DNA from: Sphingobium sp. AS12
GTDB taxonomy: Bacteria; Pseudomonadota; Alphaproteobacteria; Sphingomonadales; Sphingomonadaceae
Direction: 5' to 3'
Assembly (NCBI RefSeq): GCF_019097845.1
Contig: NZ_JAHRGM010000011.1
Span: 1-64,000, forward strand
Length of the DNA stretch: 64,000 nucleotides
The notes beneath the pieces are model-generated. The model saw only the letters and a program-made list of their open reading frames with translations, ran no database searches and was not told where the DNA came from. Of this stretch, positions 9,030 to 17,747 are shown piece by piece (position 1 is the stretch's first letter; the number at the start of each line of letters is the position of its first letter). Made by a program: the position numbers and the translations under genes.

Positions 9030-10036
9030 GCGACGCCCGCGTTCAACAGGTCGTGCATATGGACCGCACCGATCAACTTGCCCTTGTCGCACACGAACAG
9101 CAGCATGACGTTGCGTTCGTGCATCAGGTGCAGCGCTTCCTGCGCCAGTTCGTCCGGTCCCACCGCCAGCGGCGTATGCGTCATGAACCGGCCGACCGCC
9201 TCGGTCAGATTCTGCTTGCCGGTCACCGTGCGGCGCAGGTCGCCATCGGTGAAGGCACCGATCAGCCGCCCGTCACGATCGACGACCGCCGTGCCGCCCA
9301 GACGGGCGCGGGTCATTTCGATGGTCGCGTCCAGGAGCGATGCATCCTCCTGCACCGAAGGGATGTCCCCCCCCTTGGCCATCAGTTCGCGCACCTTGAT
9401 CAGCTGCGCGCCAAGGCGGCCATTGGGATGGAATTTGTGGAAGTCGTCAGCGGAAAATCCGCGCATTTCCATCAGCGCAATCGCCATTGCGTCGCCAAAG
9501 GCCATCTGCACCGTGGTCGATGTGGTCGGCGCGAGCGAATTGGGGCAGGCTTCGGGCACGTCGGGCATCAACATGCAAATGTCGGCGGCAGTGGCCACCG
9601 TGCTGTGCGCCTGCGCCGTCATGCCCAGCAGTGGAATCGCGAAGCGCTTGCAATATTGGATGATAGGACCAAGTTCGGTCGATTCGCCCGAATGGGACAG
9701 CATCAGCACGACATCGTCCGGCGTCACCATGCCCAGATCGCCATGGCCGGCGTCGGCAGGATGCAGGAAAATGGCTGGCGTGCCGGTCGACGTCAGCGTC
9801 GCCGTCATCTTGCGCGCGACGATGCCGCTCTTGCCAATGCCGGTCACGATCACGCGACCTCGGACATTCATGATAACGCCGATCAGCCGCACAAAGGTAG
9901 CGGCAAAGTCGCGTTCAGCAAATTGCGCTTCCAGCGCGTTGAGGCCCAGTGCTGCGACAGACAGGCTGTGGCAAGCCGCTTTAACAATCCGTCCGCCCGA
10001 CCCGAACGGAACGATTTTCGAAGCAAGTGTCGACAC
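9026..10036 (-). CDS. kdsD: Arabinose-5-phosphate isomerase (KpsF/GutQ family)
   Basis: An N-terminal SIS domain (GRVIVTGIGKSGIVARKM, HPADAGHGDLGMVT, LSHSGESTELG) is followed by two CBS domains (from about residue 200: SVQEDASLLDATIEMTRARLGG and the end LIGAVHMHDLLNAGV). It converts ribulose-5-phosphate to arabinose-5-phosphate, the first step to KDO. I favour the GTG start at 10036, with an AGGG box nearby, giving 336 residues as in characterised KdsD proteins; in-frame ATGs at 10069 and 10156 would add unconserved residues. kdsB follows with overlap. Confidence 0.9.
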   Translation of the reverse strand: MSTLASKIVPFGSGGRIVKAACHSLSVAALGLNALEAQFAERDFAATFVRLIGVIMNVRGRVIVTGIGKSGIVARKMTATLTSTGTPAIFLHPADAGHGDLGMVTPDDVVLMLSHSGESTELGPIIQYCKRFAIPLLGMTAQAHSTVATAADICMLMPDVPEACPNSLAPTTSTTVQMAFGDAMAIALMEMRGFSADDFHKFHPNGRLGAQLIKVRELMAKGGDIPSVQEDASLLDATIEMTRARLGGTAVVDRDGRLIGAFTDGDLRRTVTGKQNLTEAVGRFMTHTPLAVGPDELAQEALHLMHERNVMLLFVCDKGKLIGAVHMHDLLNAGVA

Positions 10037-10335
10037 GCGTTTGCCCTTTTTCCCGCGTATTGCCGCCATATATCCGGCTGGCACATGCGGCGACGATCCA
10101 TCGTATTCGATGCGTCGTCTTTCCCTTGTTCCGCGACCCCTAACCGGCTTGACCACCGGTACAGGGCAACTGTTTACGCTGTTTCAGGCACTTATGGCAA
10201 ACCATTTTGCAACTGCGAAAAGAATTTCAACGCAGTTTTCCTTCACACTATCGTCATCTTACGAGACGGGGCGACTGAAGCCAGCGACGGGCCGTGGAAC
10301 TTTTGGCAGGGCTATGTGTGCATCGCAACGCGGCA

Positions 10336-11337
10336 TCAACGCGCCTGATGATAATCGCGATACCAGGCCACAAATTGCGGCACGCCCGATTCGATTTGCG
10401 TCGTGGGGGCAAAGCCGATGTCATGGGCGATGGCGCTGATGTCGGCAAAGGTGGCGTGAACATCGCCCGGCTGCATCGGCTGGAAATCGATCTGCGCCTT
10501 TTGACCCAGCGCGTCCTCCAGCACCGCAATCAGGTGCATCAGTTCCTCAGGCTTGTTATTGCCGATATTATAGAGGCGGTGCGGGGCGCGACTGCCACCC
10601 GGCTTGGGTGCGCCGTCGTCGGCAGGCGGATGGTCGAGGCAGCCGATCACGCCACTGACGATATCGTCGATATAGGTGAAATCGCGCTGCATCCGGCCAT
10701 GGTTGAACACCGGTATCGGCTCCCCGGCGAGAATCTTCTTGGTGAAGATCCACATCGCCATGTCGGGCCGCCCCCATGGTCCATAGACGGTGAAGAAACG
10801 CAGCCCGGTCATCGGGATACGGAACAGATGGGCGTAGGTCTCGCTCATCAGTTCGTCAGCGCGCTTGGTCGCGGCATAGAGGGAAACGGGGTGGTCCGCC
10901 CGGTCCTCGACCCGGAAAGGCAGGCTGTCATTGCCGCCATAGACGGACGAGGAGGAGGCATAGACAAGATGCCGTACCCGTCGTTCGCGCGCCAGCTCCA
11001 GCATGTTGACATGGCCCGCCAGGTTGGATCGGACATAGGCGTGCGGGTTGATCAGCGAATAGCGCACACCGGCCTGCGCGCCCAGATGGACGATCGATTC
11101 GATCACCTGATCCGCGAGCGCCGCGTGCAGCGCATCATTGTCGGCGAAATCCAGCTCGTGAAAGGTGAACAGCTTGCCATGCGCTGTTTCCAGCGCGGCG
11201 ATCCGGTCCCGCTTGAGCGAGACGGGATAATAATCGTTCATGTTGTCGATGCCGACCACGGCATGGCCCTGCGCCATGAGCCGATCGGCGACCGTCATGC
11301 CGATAAAGCCGGCTACGCCGGTGACCAATATCGTCAT
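10336..11337 (-). CDS. NAD-dependent epimerase, UDP-glucuronate 4-epimerase-like
   Basis: An extended short-chain dehydrogenase. It has the Rossmann motif GVAGFIG near the N terminus, GIDNMNDYYPVSLKR, the catalytic YAATK pair with an upstream SSSSVYGG, and TVYGPWGRPDMAMW, a stretch characteristic of UDP-glucuronate 4-epimerases making UDP-galacturonate. The length (about 333 residues) fits. I prefer the ATG at 11337, with GGGAGA about nine bases upstream, over that at 11346. It likely supplies a sugar for surface polysaccharide. Confidence 0.85.
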   Translation of the reverse strand: MTILVTGVAGFIGMTVADRLMAQGHAVVGIDNMNDYYPVSLKRDRIAALETAHGKLFTFHELDFADNDALHAALADQVIESIVHLGAQAGVRYSLINPHAYVRSNLAGHVNMLELARERRVRHLVYASSSSVYGGNDSLPFRVEDRADHPVSLYAATKRADELMSETYAHLFRIPMTGLRFFTVYGPWGRPDMAMWIFTKKILAGEPIPVFNHGRMQRDFTYIDDIVSGVIGCLDHPPADDGAPKPGGSRAPHRLYNIGNNKPEELMHLIAVLEDALGQKAQIDFQPMQPGDVHATFADISAIAHDIGFAPTTQIESGVPQFVAWYRDYHQAR

Positions 11338-11519
11338 GCTATTCATTCTCCCACGCGAAGTCGCGCCAGCGGGCGGCGCACCCTGTCAGTCACACCAAAG
11401 TGGCGGGCGATGTAAAGGCTTTTTCGCCCCAATTGCGCCCGATGTCCCATCCGATCACTCTCCGCTTAGACGGCAAAGTTTAGGCTTTCCCTAATCTTTG
11501 CCATTTAAGGCGGAAAGCC

Positions 11520-12662
11520 ATGGACATGGCATCGCATCCAGCGCCCCCCGTTCCCCTGCCGCCGGGCCTGTCACCGGGAACGAAGCCGCGTGCGCGCTGG
11601 GCGGCGCTAGCGAAGGAGGCGGCGGAAGCCAATGCCTTTTATGCGCCAGACATGCTGGGTGCGGCGATCGACCATCTCGCTACCGACGGCCAGGTTCGGC
11701 TGATCGAGGCGCGGGCGGGCGACCATCTGATCGGCCTGTTGCCGGTGGTGGTGCAGCCGCGCCATGGCCGCCTGCCGGTCGGCTGCGTGACCAACTGGAT
11801 GCACGATCATTGCTTCTTTGGCGCACCGATGATCAGCGCGGGACAGGAAGTTGCGGCATGGCGCAGTTTCCTTCACCAACTGGACGATGCTCCCTGGGCG
11901 CGTGGCTTCCTGCATATGGAGGGGCTGGACGCCGCCGGAGCCAATGCCGCCGCGCTGGAGGCGCTCTGCGTCGAACAAAGGCGCGGACGGCGCGAGATTC
12001 ACCGCTATGACCGGGCAATGCTGCGGTCGGACCTGACCGCTGACGCCTATTGGGACGCCAATGTCCGCTCCAAGAAGCGCAAGGAAATCCGCCGCCTGCA
12101 AAAGCGGCTGGCCGAACTTGGCACGGTCGAGACAAGGCTGCTGGCCGAGCGCGCCGACCTGCCGCAATGGTGCGCCGATTTTCTGATGCTCGAAGCGTCG
12201 GGATGGAAGGGTCAGGAAGGCACGGCCTTGGCCTGCAAACCCGCCGACGCCGCCTTTTTCCGCGCGGCCTGCGCTGCCGCCTTCGACGCGGGGCGGCTGC
12301 ATATGCTGCGCATCGACCTCGATGGCCGGGCGATCGCGATGCTGGCCAATTTCCGTCACGGCGCGGGCGCCTTCTCCTTCAAGATCGCCTTTGACGAGGC
12401 GCTGGGTCGCTTTTCGCCCGGCGTGCTGATCGAGATCGCCAATCTCCACGCGGTTCAGGATGATCCCGCCATCGGCTGGATGGACAGCTGCGCCGCGCCC
12501 GACCATCCCATGATCGACAGCCTGTGGGCGGAACGGCGCACGATCGTGCAATATCGCATCGCCCTGCGCGGCACAGGCCTGGCGCGGGTTCAGCGCGCCG
12601 CCGCCTTCACCCTTGTCAACGGCCTTGAATCTTTGGCCAGCCTTTTGAAAGGACAGCGATGA
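11520..12662 (+). CDS. GNAT family N-acetyltransferase, CelD/BcsL type
   Basis: A 380-residue protein with a duplicated acetyltransferase fold. The hallmark of the CelD-like (Acetyltransf_6) family is visible around residue 180 (NVRSKKRKEIRRLQKRL), followed by AIAMLANFRHGAGAFSFKIAFDE and ALGRFSPGVLIEI. Family members are linked to polysaccharide acetylation or FemAB-like transfer; the substrate is unknown. Translation is coupled to the next gene by an ATGA overlap. A second member of the family is encoded 900 bases downstream on the other strand. Confidence 0.8.
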   Translation: MDMASHPAPPVPLPPGLSPGTKPRARWAALAKEAAEANAFYAPDMLGAAIDHLATDGQVRLIEARAGDHLIGLLPVVVQPRHGRLPVGCVTNWMHDHCFFGAPMISAGQEVAAWRSFLHQLDDAPWARGFLHMEGLDAAGANAAALEALCVEQRRGRREIHRYDRAMLRSDLTADAYWDANVRSKKRKEIRRLQKRLAELGTVETRLLAERADLPQWCADFLMLEASGWKGQEGTALACKPADAAFFRAACAAAFDAGRLHMLRIDLDGRAIAMLANFRHGAGAFSFKIAFDEALGRFSPGVLIEIANLHAVQDDPAIGWMDSCAAPDHPMIDSLWAERRTIVQYRIALRGTGLARVQRAAAFTLVNGLESLASLLKGQR

Positions 12663-13528
12663 CTGCCCATCGCCCGATCGCCGCAACCGATGCCGCGACC
12701 TTCCCCAATAGCGCGCGCGTGACCTTCGCCGCCGCCTATCCCGACCAGCCGGTCGCGTTGACCCACACTCTGGTCGGCCACACATTGCTCAGCCTTGATG
12801 CACTGGCCGTGCTGGCGGAGCGTATGCCTGCGTCCAGCGTCGAATATAATCTGGGCCAGCTGCCTCTGGGCGTGCGGCCCGAAGATACGCCGTCCAACGG
12901 GCTGACGCTGGGCGAAACCATCCGCACGATCGAGACCAATGGCAGCTGGGCGGTGCTGAAAAATGTCGAGCGTGATCCGGCCTATGCCGCGCTGCTCGAC
13001 GCGGCATTGGCCGAACTCGCGCCGATCGTCGCGGACAAGACCGGGCCGATGCTCCACCGCGAAGCCTTCATCTTCCTGACCTCGCCGGGCAGCGTCACCC
13101 CGTTCCACATGGACCCGGAGCATAATATCCTGCTCCAGATCATGGGATCGAAGGTGATGACCATCTTCCCGGCGCGCGACGAAGCGCTGGTTCCGGCGCA
13201 AAAGAGCGAGGAATTTCACGGCGGCGGCCATCGCAATCTGGTCTGGCAGGACGGGTTCAAGGCGCTTGGCACCCCCTTCCCCATGCAGCCGGGCGACGCG
13301 GTGCATGTGCCGGTCAAGGCGCCCCATTTCGTCGAGAATGGCCCCGCCGTCTCGGTCAGCCTGTCAGTGACATGGCGGTCCGAACGCAGCGTGGCAGAGG
13401 GCGAATTGCACAGTTTCAACGCATTGCTGCGGCGGCGCAGCCTGCCAGTCGGCACAATCAGCGCGCAACCCGAAAAGCAGGGCGTGCGGCGTCTGGTCTA
13501 TCGTATCATGCGGAAGCTGGGCGTTTAA
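12659..13528 (+). CDS. Cupin/JmjC-like domain protein
   Basis: A 289-residue protein whose centre has TPFHMDPEHNILLQIMGSKVMTIFP, giving an HxD pair, and later VPVKAPHFVENG, which could supply the third metal-binding histidine of a cupin_8/JmjC-like Fe(II) site. It may therefore be a 2-oxoglutarate-dependent hydroxylase, although the co-substrate residues cannot be confirmed by eye. It is the second gene of a pair with the upstream acetyltransferase. Its last 23 bases overlap the convergent gene. Confidence 0.75.
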   Translation: MTAHRPIAATDAATFPNSARVTFAAAYPDQPVALTHTLVGHTLLSLDALAVLAERMPASSVEYNLGQLPLGVRPEDTPSNGLTLGETIRTIETNGSWAVLKNVERDPAYAALLDAALAELAPIVADKTGPMLHREAFIFLTSPGSVTPFHMDPEHNILLQIMGSKVMTIFPARDEALVPAQKSEEFHGGGHRNLVWQDGFKALGTPFPMQPGDAVHVPVKAPHFVENGPAVSVSLSVTWRSERSVAEGELHSFNALLRRRSLPVGTISAQPEKQGVRRLVYRIMRKLGV

Positions 13529-14576
13529 AGACGCGGCGCAGCAGCGCCTCGGCCGCCAGACGCGGCGAAAAACGCTCGATCACCCACCATTCCAGACTTT
13601 CCTCGCGCGTGGACAGGCTCTGCTTGTAGCGGTCCTTACCCGCCAGCAGCGAATAGAGCGACAGGCCGCGCGCAGCATAATGATCGACCGCGGCGGCATG
13701 GCAGAGCAGGCCCGGCTTGTCCTTGCCCGTGCGCGGTTCGGCAAAGGCGGACTGATAGTTGAGCGCTTGACCCCGATGCACGAAATTGACCAGCAGGCCC
13801 ACGACCCCACCCGCATCGGTAAAGCGCAGCAGGTCGACCGCGCCGCTGGCCCGCCCCTGCTCCACGATGGTCGCGACAAAGTCGCGAAAGGCCGGATCGT
13901 CCCAGGCATTGTCGGCATGACGCCCGTTGTTGAGCGCTGCCATCTCCGCCAGCCATGGCGCGACCTCGTTCGCGCCCGCCCGTGCGACATGGGGCAAGCC
14001 ACCGCCATGATCCTTGATCGCGCGGCGGATCTGGCTGCGCGTATTGGCACTGAGCAGCGAGAGATAATCGCCGCTTGCGCCGCGCACGGCGTCGAGATCG
14101 ACCTGATAGACGGGCGAAGCATCGGCCCGGCGTTTCGTCGAGGCTGGCAGGTTGAGCAGCGCCGAATCGGGCGCAATCCCGCTCAACCGCAGCGCCCGCC
14201 AGTCGCGGCGGCGGGCCAATGCAGCGATGGCGGCGGTCGCTGCTTCCGCCTCCTGCCCGCGCGCGACGAGCAGGCCATTATATTCGACATAGGGTCGGTC
14301 GGCGTGCGCGTCGCCCGACTGGTTGAGGCTCAATGTCGCGACCTGCCCCAGCAGGCGCGGCATCATCGCATGACCGACCAGCGCCAGCGCGACGTCCCCG
14401 CCCGCCTCGTCGGTGACCGCCAGCAATTCGGGCCGCACATCATAGCTGTCGAGCCATGCGCCCACCCAGGTCCAGCTGAGGAAAAAGGCACCGTCCGCCC
14501 GCGCTTCGAGCGCCTGCCAGCGAGCGGAAAGCGCCGCCCGGTCGGGCAGGGGCAGGAATTGCGCGGTAAGAGCCAT
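13506..14576 (-). CDS. GNAT family N-acetyltransferase, CelD/BcsL type
   Basis: This second CelD-like acetyltransferase (356 residues from the chosen ATG) contains SANTRSQIRRAIKDHGG, the counterpart of the basic helix in its neighbour, and LRFTDAGGVVGLLVNFVHRGQALNYQSAF followed by PGLLCHAAAVDHY. The start at 14576 skips a 12-residue unconserved extension. It converges with the cupin-like gene with a 23-base overlap. Paired with the other family member, it suggests acyl modification of a surface product. Confidence 0.78.
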   Translation of the reverse strand: MALTAQFLPLPDRAALSARWQALEARADGAFFLSWTWVGAWLDSYDVRPELLAVTDEAGGDVALALVGHAMMPRLLGQVATLSLNQSGDAHADRPYVEYNGLLVARGQEAEAATAAIAALARRRDWRALRLSGIAPDSALLNLPASTKRRADASPVYQVDLDAVRGASGDYLSLLSANTRSQIRRAIKDHGGGLPHVARAGANEVAPWLAEMAALNNGRHADNAWDDPAFRDFVATIVEQGRASGAVDLLRFTDAGGVVGLLVNFVHRGQALNYQSAFAEPRTGKDKPGLLCHAAAVDHYAARGLSLYSLLAGKDRYKQSLSTREESLEWWVIERFSPRLAAEALLRRVFKRPASA

Positions 14577-14621
14577 GGCGCCCTCTTGTGGCAGAGCGCC
14601 CGGTGCGGTCAAGCGGCTCTG

Positions 14622-15017
14622 CTAGGCGAATACGCGCCGGTCAGGATCGACCGTGCCATCGGCGCGCACCCCGGCGCGGGCCAGGTCACGGCGGATATGC
14701 CCGGTCAGATAGCGGTGCCACATCACGAAATCGGCGCGCAGCGACCAGAGCGGATAGCGGAAGGTCGCGGGCCGGTTTCGCTCGATCAGGCCATGGCCGA
14801 TCCAGGCAAAGCCATAGCCCACGATCGGCAGGGCCAGCGCCATCCACCAGCGCCCGGCAACCGGTGCCGCCGCCAGCAGCGCCACGACCATGCTGGTCCC
14901 CGCATAATGCAGCGCGCGCGTACCGGGACGCGCATGTTCCTGCAGATAATAGGGCCAGAATTCACGAAATTGGGTAATGGCGGGCACGGCAATCCTCTCT
15001 GCCGCCACCTTATTCAT
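14622..15017 (-). CDS. DUF962 (Mpo1-like) membrane protein
   Basis: A 131-residue protein with FWPYYLQEHARPGTRALHYAGT near the start, two central hydrophobic spans (about residues 38-70), and GYGFAWIGHGLIERNRPATFRYPLWSL, the recurrent GHxxxExNRPAT motif of DUF962. Yeast Mpo1, of the same family, is an Fe(II)-dependent dioxygenase in fatty-acid alpha-oxidation using conserved histidines (HY, GH, MWH are present here). The start at 15017 is chosen because upstream residues are unlike the family. Confidence 0.82.
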   Translation of the reverse strand: MNKVAAERIAVPAITQFREFWPYYLQEHARPGTRALHYAGTSMVVALLAAAPVAGRWWMALALPIVGYGFAWIGHGLIERNRPATFRYPLWSLRADFVMWHRYLTGHIRRDLARAGVRADGTVDPDRRVFA

Positions 15018-15045
15018 ATGGCTGATCGATGTTAAGCTCGATGCG

Positions 15046-16047
15046 TCAGACTGTGCTGCGATTGGGGTCTCTATCGGGCGCGAACAGGAAATAGTCATAG
15101 GTCGCCCGCGCCGCTTCCGCCATGATCCGGTCGCGCGTCGCCTGCCCCTTATGATCTTGCATCACGAATACGGTGATGGCGAACAACCGCCCGTCGGGCA
15201 GGGTGATGACGCCGGTATCATTGCCGGTGCCGTTGAGCGACCCGGTCTTGTGCGCCACCAGCGTGCCGGGCGGCAACATGCCCGGCAGTCGCGCCTTGCC
15301 AGTGCGGCAACGTTCCATGATCGACAGCAACGCCACCGTGCTGCGCCCTGACAAAGCCTTGCCAGTGCGGATTGCGGCAACCAGATCGGTCATCGCGGTC
15401 GGCGTGGCGGTATCGCGTGGGTCTTGGGCAAAGGCGATATTGGGGATGTCGCGCGCATCGCGTTCGCGCAGCGTCGGGTCGGCGGCCATGGCAGCGGCGA
15501 CATTGCGGTTGAAATTGCCCGGTCGGGGGGCCAGCCCCATGGCGCGATACAGAAGGTCGGCGGTGTTGCTGTCCACCCGCAAGCCCCTGATCCCCAACCC
15601 CGCGACCCAGTGATGCACCGCCGCCGGGCCGCCTGCGCGCGCGACCAGCAGGTCGGTCGCATCATTGTCGCTACGGGTCAGCATCAGGTCGAGCAAAGTC
15701 GCGACCGACACCGGCCCCGCCGGACTGGCCAGCCGGTCCTCCAGCGTCAGCGCGCCAGCGTCGACCATCGCAAAGATACGCCCCGCAACCGCAACCTTGT
15801 AGGCGCTAGCCATCGGGAAGAGCGTATCGCCATTGAGCGAGAGCGTTTCGCCGGTGCCAAGGTCACGCACGACGATGCCGACCGTGCCGTCGGTCAGGCT
15901 GGCGAAGCGCTGGAACTGGGCGATCAGTCGCGTCTCGGCGGTCTGCTGCACCGCCGTCTTGGCCGGGCCGAAGGCGTCGGCATTGGGCAGGGGCGCCAGG
16001 AACAGGCCAAGCGCGGCGAGCAGGGCGATGGGACGGAGCGAAACCAT
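15046..16047 (-). CDS. Class A beta-lactamase-like serine hydrolase
   Basis: A signal peptide (about residues 1-26) is followed by a penicilloyl-serine transferase fold: the S-x-x-K motif in FPMASAYKVAV, the SDN motif in RSDNDATD, and the KTG motif in AHKTGSLNGTGND. In the omega loop the segment RDIPNIAFAQDPRDTATP aligns with the family's ExxLN...RDTTTP region. The asparagine is kept, but the position of the deacylating glutamate (Glu166) appears to be arginine. It may be a poor beta-lactamase or a peptidase-like relative. The start is the ATG just before the signal peptide. Confidence 0.8.
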   Translation of the reverse strand: MVSLRPIALLAALGLFLAPLPNADAFGPAKTAVQQTAETRLIAQFQRFASLTDGTVGIVVRDLGTGETLSLNGDTLFPMASAYKVAVAGRIFAMVDAGALTLEDRLASPAGPVSVATLLDLMLTRSDNDATDLLVARAGGPAAVHHWVAGLGIRGLRVDSNTADLLYRAMGLAPRPGNFNRNVAAAMAADPTLRERDARDIPNIAFAQDPRDTATPTAMTDLVAAIRTGKALSGRSTVALLSIMERCRTGKARLPGMLPPGTLVAHKTGSLNGTGNDTGVITLPDGRLFAITVFVMQDHKGQATRDRIMAEAARATYDYFLFAPDRDPNRSTV

Positions 16048-16143
16048 ATGCCCCCATGTCGCCAATGCGCAGGGCAAGCGCAAGAGAGTTTACCGCGATT
16101 CGCGCGTTGACAGGGCTTTGCCGTGCGGGCCATCACCCGCACC

Positions 16144-16830
16144 ATGACTAGCGCCATCAAGTTGCACGAAAGCTGGCTGACCCCGCTGGCCGACCAGTTC
16201 GCCACTCCGCATATGCAGGGGCTCAAAGCCTTTCTGGCGGCGGAAAAGGCGGCAGGCAAACGCATCTTCCCCAAGGGCCGCGACTATTTCCGCGCACTCG
16301 ACCTGACCCCGCTAAATCAGGTCAAGGTCGTGATTTTGGGTCAGGACCCCTATCATGGCGAGGGGCAGGCGCATGGCCTGTGCTTTTCGGTCCAGCCCGG
16401 CGTGCGCACCCCGCCATCCCTGGTCAATATCTACAAGGAGATGGAGGCGGATCTGGGCATCCCGCGCGCGTCCCACGGCTTTCTGGAACATTGGGCCAGA
16501 CAGGGCGTGCTGTTGCTCAACAGCGTGCTGACGGTCGAAATGGCCCGCGCAGCCTCCCATCAGGGCAAGGGCTGGGAGTTGTTTACCGATGCCGTCGTGC
16601 GGCTGGTGGCGCAGCAGGAAAAACCCACCGTATTCCTGCTCTGGGGTGCCTATGCCCAGCGCAAGGCGGCGTTTGTCGATCAGAGCCGCCATCTGGTGCT
16701 GAAATCCGCCCACCCTTCGCCCCTGTCGGCACATAATGGCTTCCACGGATCGCGGCCCTTTTCGCAGGCCAACGCCTTTCTGGAGGCGCACGGGCGCGGG
16801 GCGATCGATTGGGCCTTGCCGCCGCTGTGA
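16144..16830 (+). CDS. ung: Uracil-DNA glycosylase, family 1
   Basis: Family-1 UDG motifs are intact: [18 protein letters not shown] with the catalytic aspartate, the uracil-binding region [10 protein letters not shown], and [13 protein letters not shown] with the catalytic histidine and DNA-intercalating loop. At 228 residues it is full length. It removes uracil from DNA to start base excision repair. I start at ATG 16144 rather than the GTG seven codons upstream, since [11 protein letters not shown] matches the usual N terminus. Confidence 0.96.
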   Translation: MTSAIKLHESWLTPLADQFATPHMQGLKAFLAAEKAAGKRIFPKGRDYFRALDLTPLNQVKVVILGQDPYHGEGQAHGLCFSVQPGVRTPPSLVNIYKEMEADLGIPRASHGFLEHWARQGVLLLNSVLTVEMARAASHQGKGWELFTDAVVRLVAQQEKPTVFLLWGAYAQRKAAFVDQSRHLVLKSAHPSPLSAHNGFHGSRPFSQANAFLEAHGRGAIDWALPPL

Positions 16831-16837
16831 CCGAATC

Positions 16838-17017
16838 GTGAAGCGCACCCGCCTGCGCATCTGCACCGCCAAGCGGCGCTATGGATCGGAAGCGGACGCG
16901 CAGGCAGCGGTGGAGCAGGCGACGATCATATTGCGACCCTATCGCTGCGACCGCTGCGGACAATTCCACCTCACAAGCCGAACCAAGGGCAAACGCATCG
17001 CGCGGCCTGCGGGATGA
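16838..17017 (+). CDS. Small basic protein with one CxxC motif
   Basis: A 59-residue protein from a GTG start 8 bases after the ung stop. It is strongly basic at the N terminus (KRTRLRICTAKRRYGS) and ends with YRCDRCGQFHLTSRTKGKR, a CxxC plus histidine that could form half a zinc site. Similar small 'YxCxxCxxxHLTS' proteins occur widely without known function. It is probably co-transcribed with ung. Confidence 0.6.
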   Translation: MKRTRLRICTAKRRYGSEADAQAAVEQATIILRPYRCDRCGQFHLTSRTKGKRIARPAG

Positions 17018-17025
17018 AGTCGCCC

Positions 17026-17205
17026 CCTTCTCCCCATGGGGGAGAAGGATACGCAGCCTTGCCGAACGCAGTGAGGTTAGGCGCAGTTGGATGAGGGGGA
17101 TCGAAGCTGGAGTGGCATATCTTCGCGAGGGCAGCACCCCTCACCCAGCTCCGACTAGGCAGCAAGCTGCCAAGTCTGCGCAGCCCTCTCCCCGCTGGGA
17201 GAGGG
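17026..17205. repeat. Intergenic palindrome-bounded repeat element
   Basis: About 180 bases bounded on the left by CCTTCTCCCC-AT-GGGGGAGAAGG and on the right by CCCTCTCCC-CGCT-GGGAGAGGG, two related palindromes. There is no convincing gene inside. This is the form of a dispersed REP/MITE-like intergenic element. It fills the gap between the small CxxC protein gene and the rpoZ terminator. Confidence 0.55.
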
Positions 17206-17215
17206 ATAACCCCAC

Positions 17216-17256
17216 CAAAAAGTGAGGCCCGGTCCTGCTTGCGCAGGCCGGGCCTC
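17216..17256 (-). terminator. Terminator of rpoZ
   Basis: Read leftward, GAGGCCCGGCCTGC pairs with GCAGGACCGGGCCTC-like sequence over about 14 bases with a four-base loop. It is followed by CTTTTT. It starts 28 bases after the rpoZ stop. Confidence 0.85.
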
Positions 17257-17283
17257 TTCCCTCTCCAAACCAAATCCTGTGGA

Positions 17284-17628
17284 TCAGCCGTCGTAATCGC
17301 CGCCGATATTCTGGTTGCGCGGCGGGGCCGCGGCAGTCAGGCGCAGGGCTTCAGCCGACTGCGCGATCGATCCGATTTCGTCCGGCGTATCGTCATCGTC
17401 AATCTGCACCTTCTGGAGCGAGGCGACGACCGAATCATGCAGTTCGGCGGGCAGCACCGTTTCCTCGGCGATTTCGCGCAGGGCGACGACAGGGTTCTTG
17501 TCCCGGTCGCGGTCCACGGTCAGCTCTGCGCCGCCCGAAATCTCCCGCGCGCGCTGGGCGGCGAGCAGGACGAGGTCAAAACGGTTGGTAACCTTGTCGA
17601 CGCAATCTTCGACGGTAACGCGGGCCAA
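17284..17628 (-). CDS. rpoZ: RNA polymerase omega subunit
   Basis: The N terminus reads [29 protein letters not shown], the diagnostic omega signature that binds the beta' C terminus, followed by [11 protein letters not shown]. No ATG fits: the conserved sequence begins immediately after a TTG at 17628, preceded five bases upstream by a perfect AGGAGG (17634-17639). I therefore call TTG as the start (114 residues). Omega aids polymerase assembly. A strong terminator follows. Confidence 0.95.
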   Translation of the reverse strand: MARVTVEDCVDKVTNRFDLVLLAAQRAREISGGAELTVDRDRDKNPVVALREIAEETVLPAELHDSVVASLQKVQIDDDDTPDEIGSIAQSAEALRLTAAAPPRNQNIGGDYDG

Positions 17629-17747
17629 ACGGGCCTCCTGCAACAAATGGAATGATTAGTGGGCCGGTTAGCAGCGCCCCTGTCCCAAGTCAATGAAAAG
17701 GCCATAAAGCCGTGGCGCACCCGGCCAAAAGGCGGCATGAGGGCGCG

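Noticed and set aside
7866..10439. Very long rightward open frame (about 857 codons) antisense to the phosphatase, kdsB and kdsD genes
   Set aside because: It is the mirror of three well supported genes on the other strand; the translation shows no domain and is rich in arginine/alanine as expected from a GC-rich shadow.
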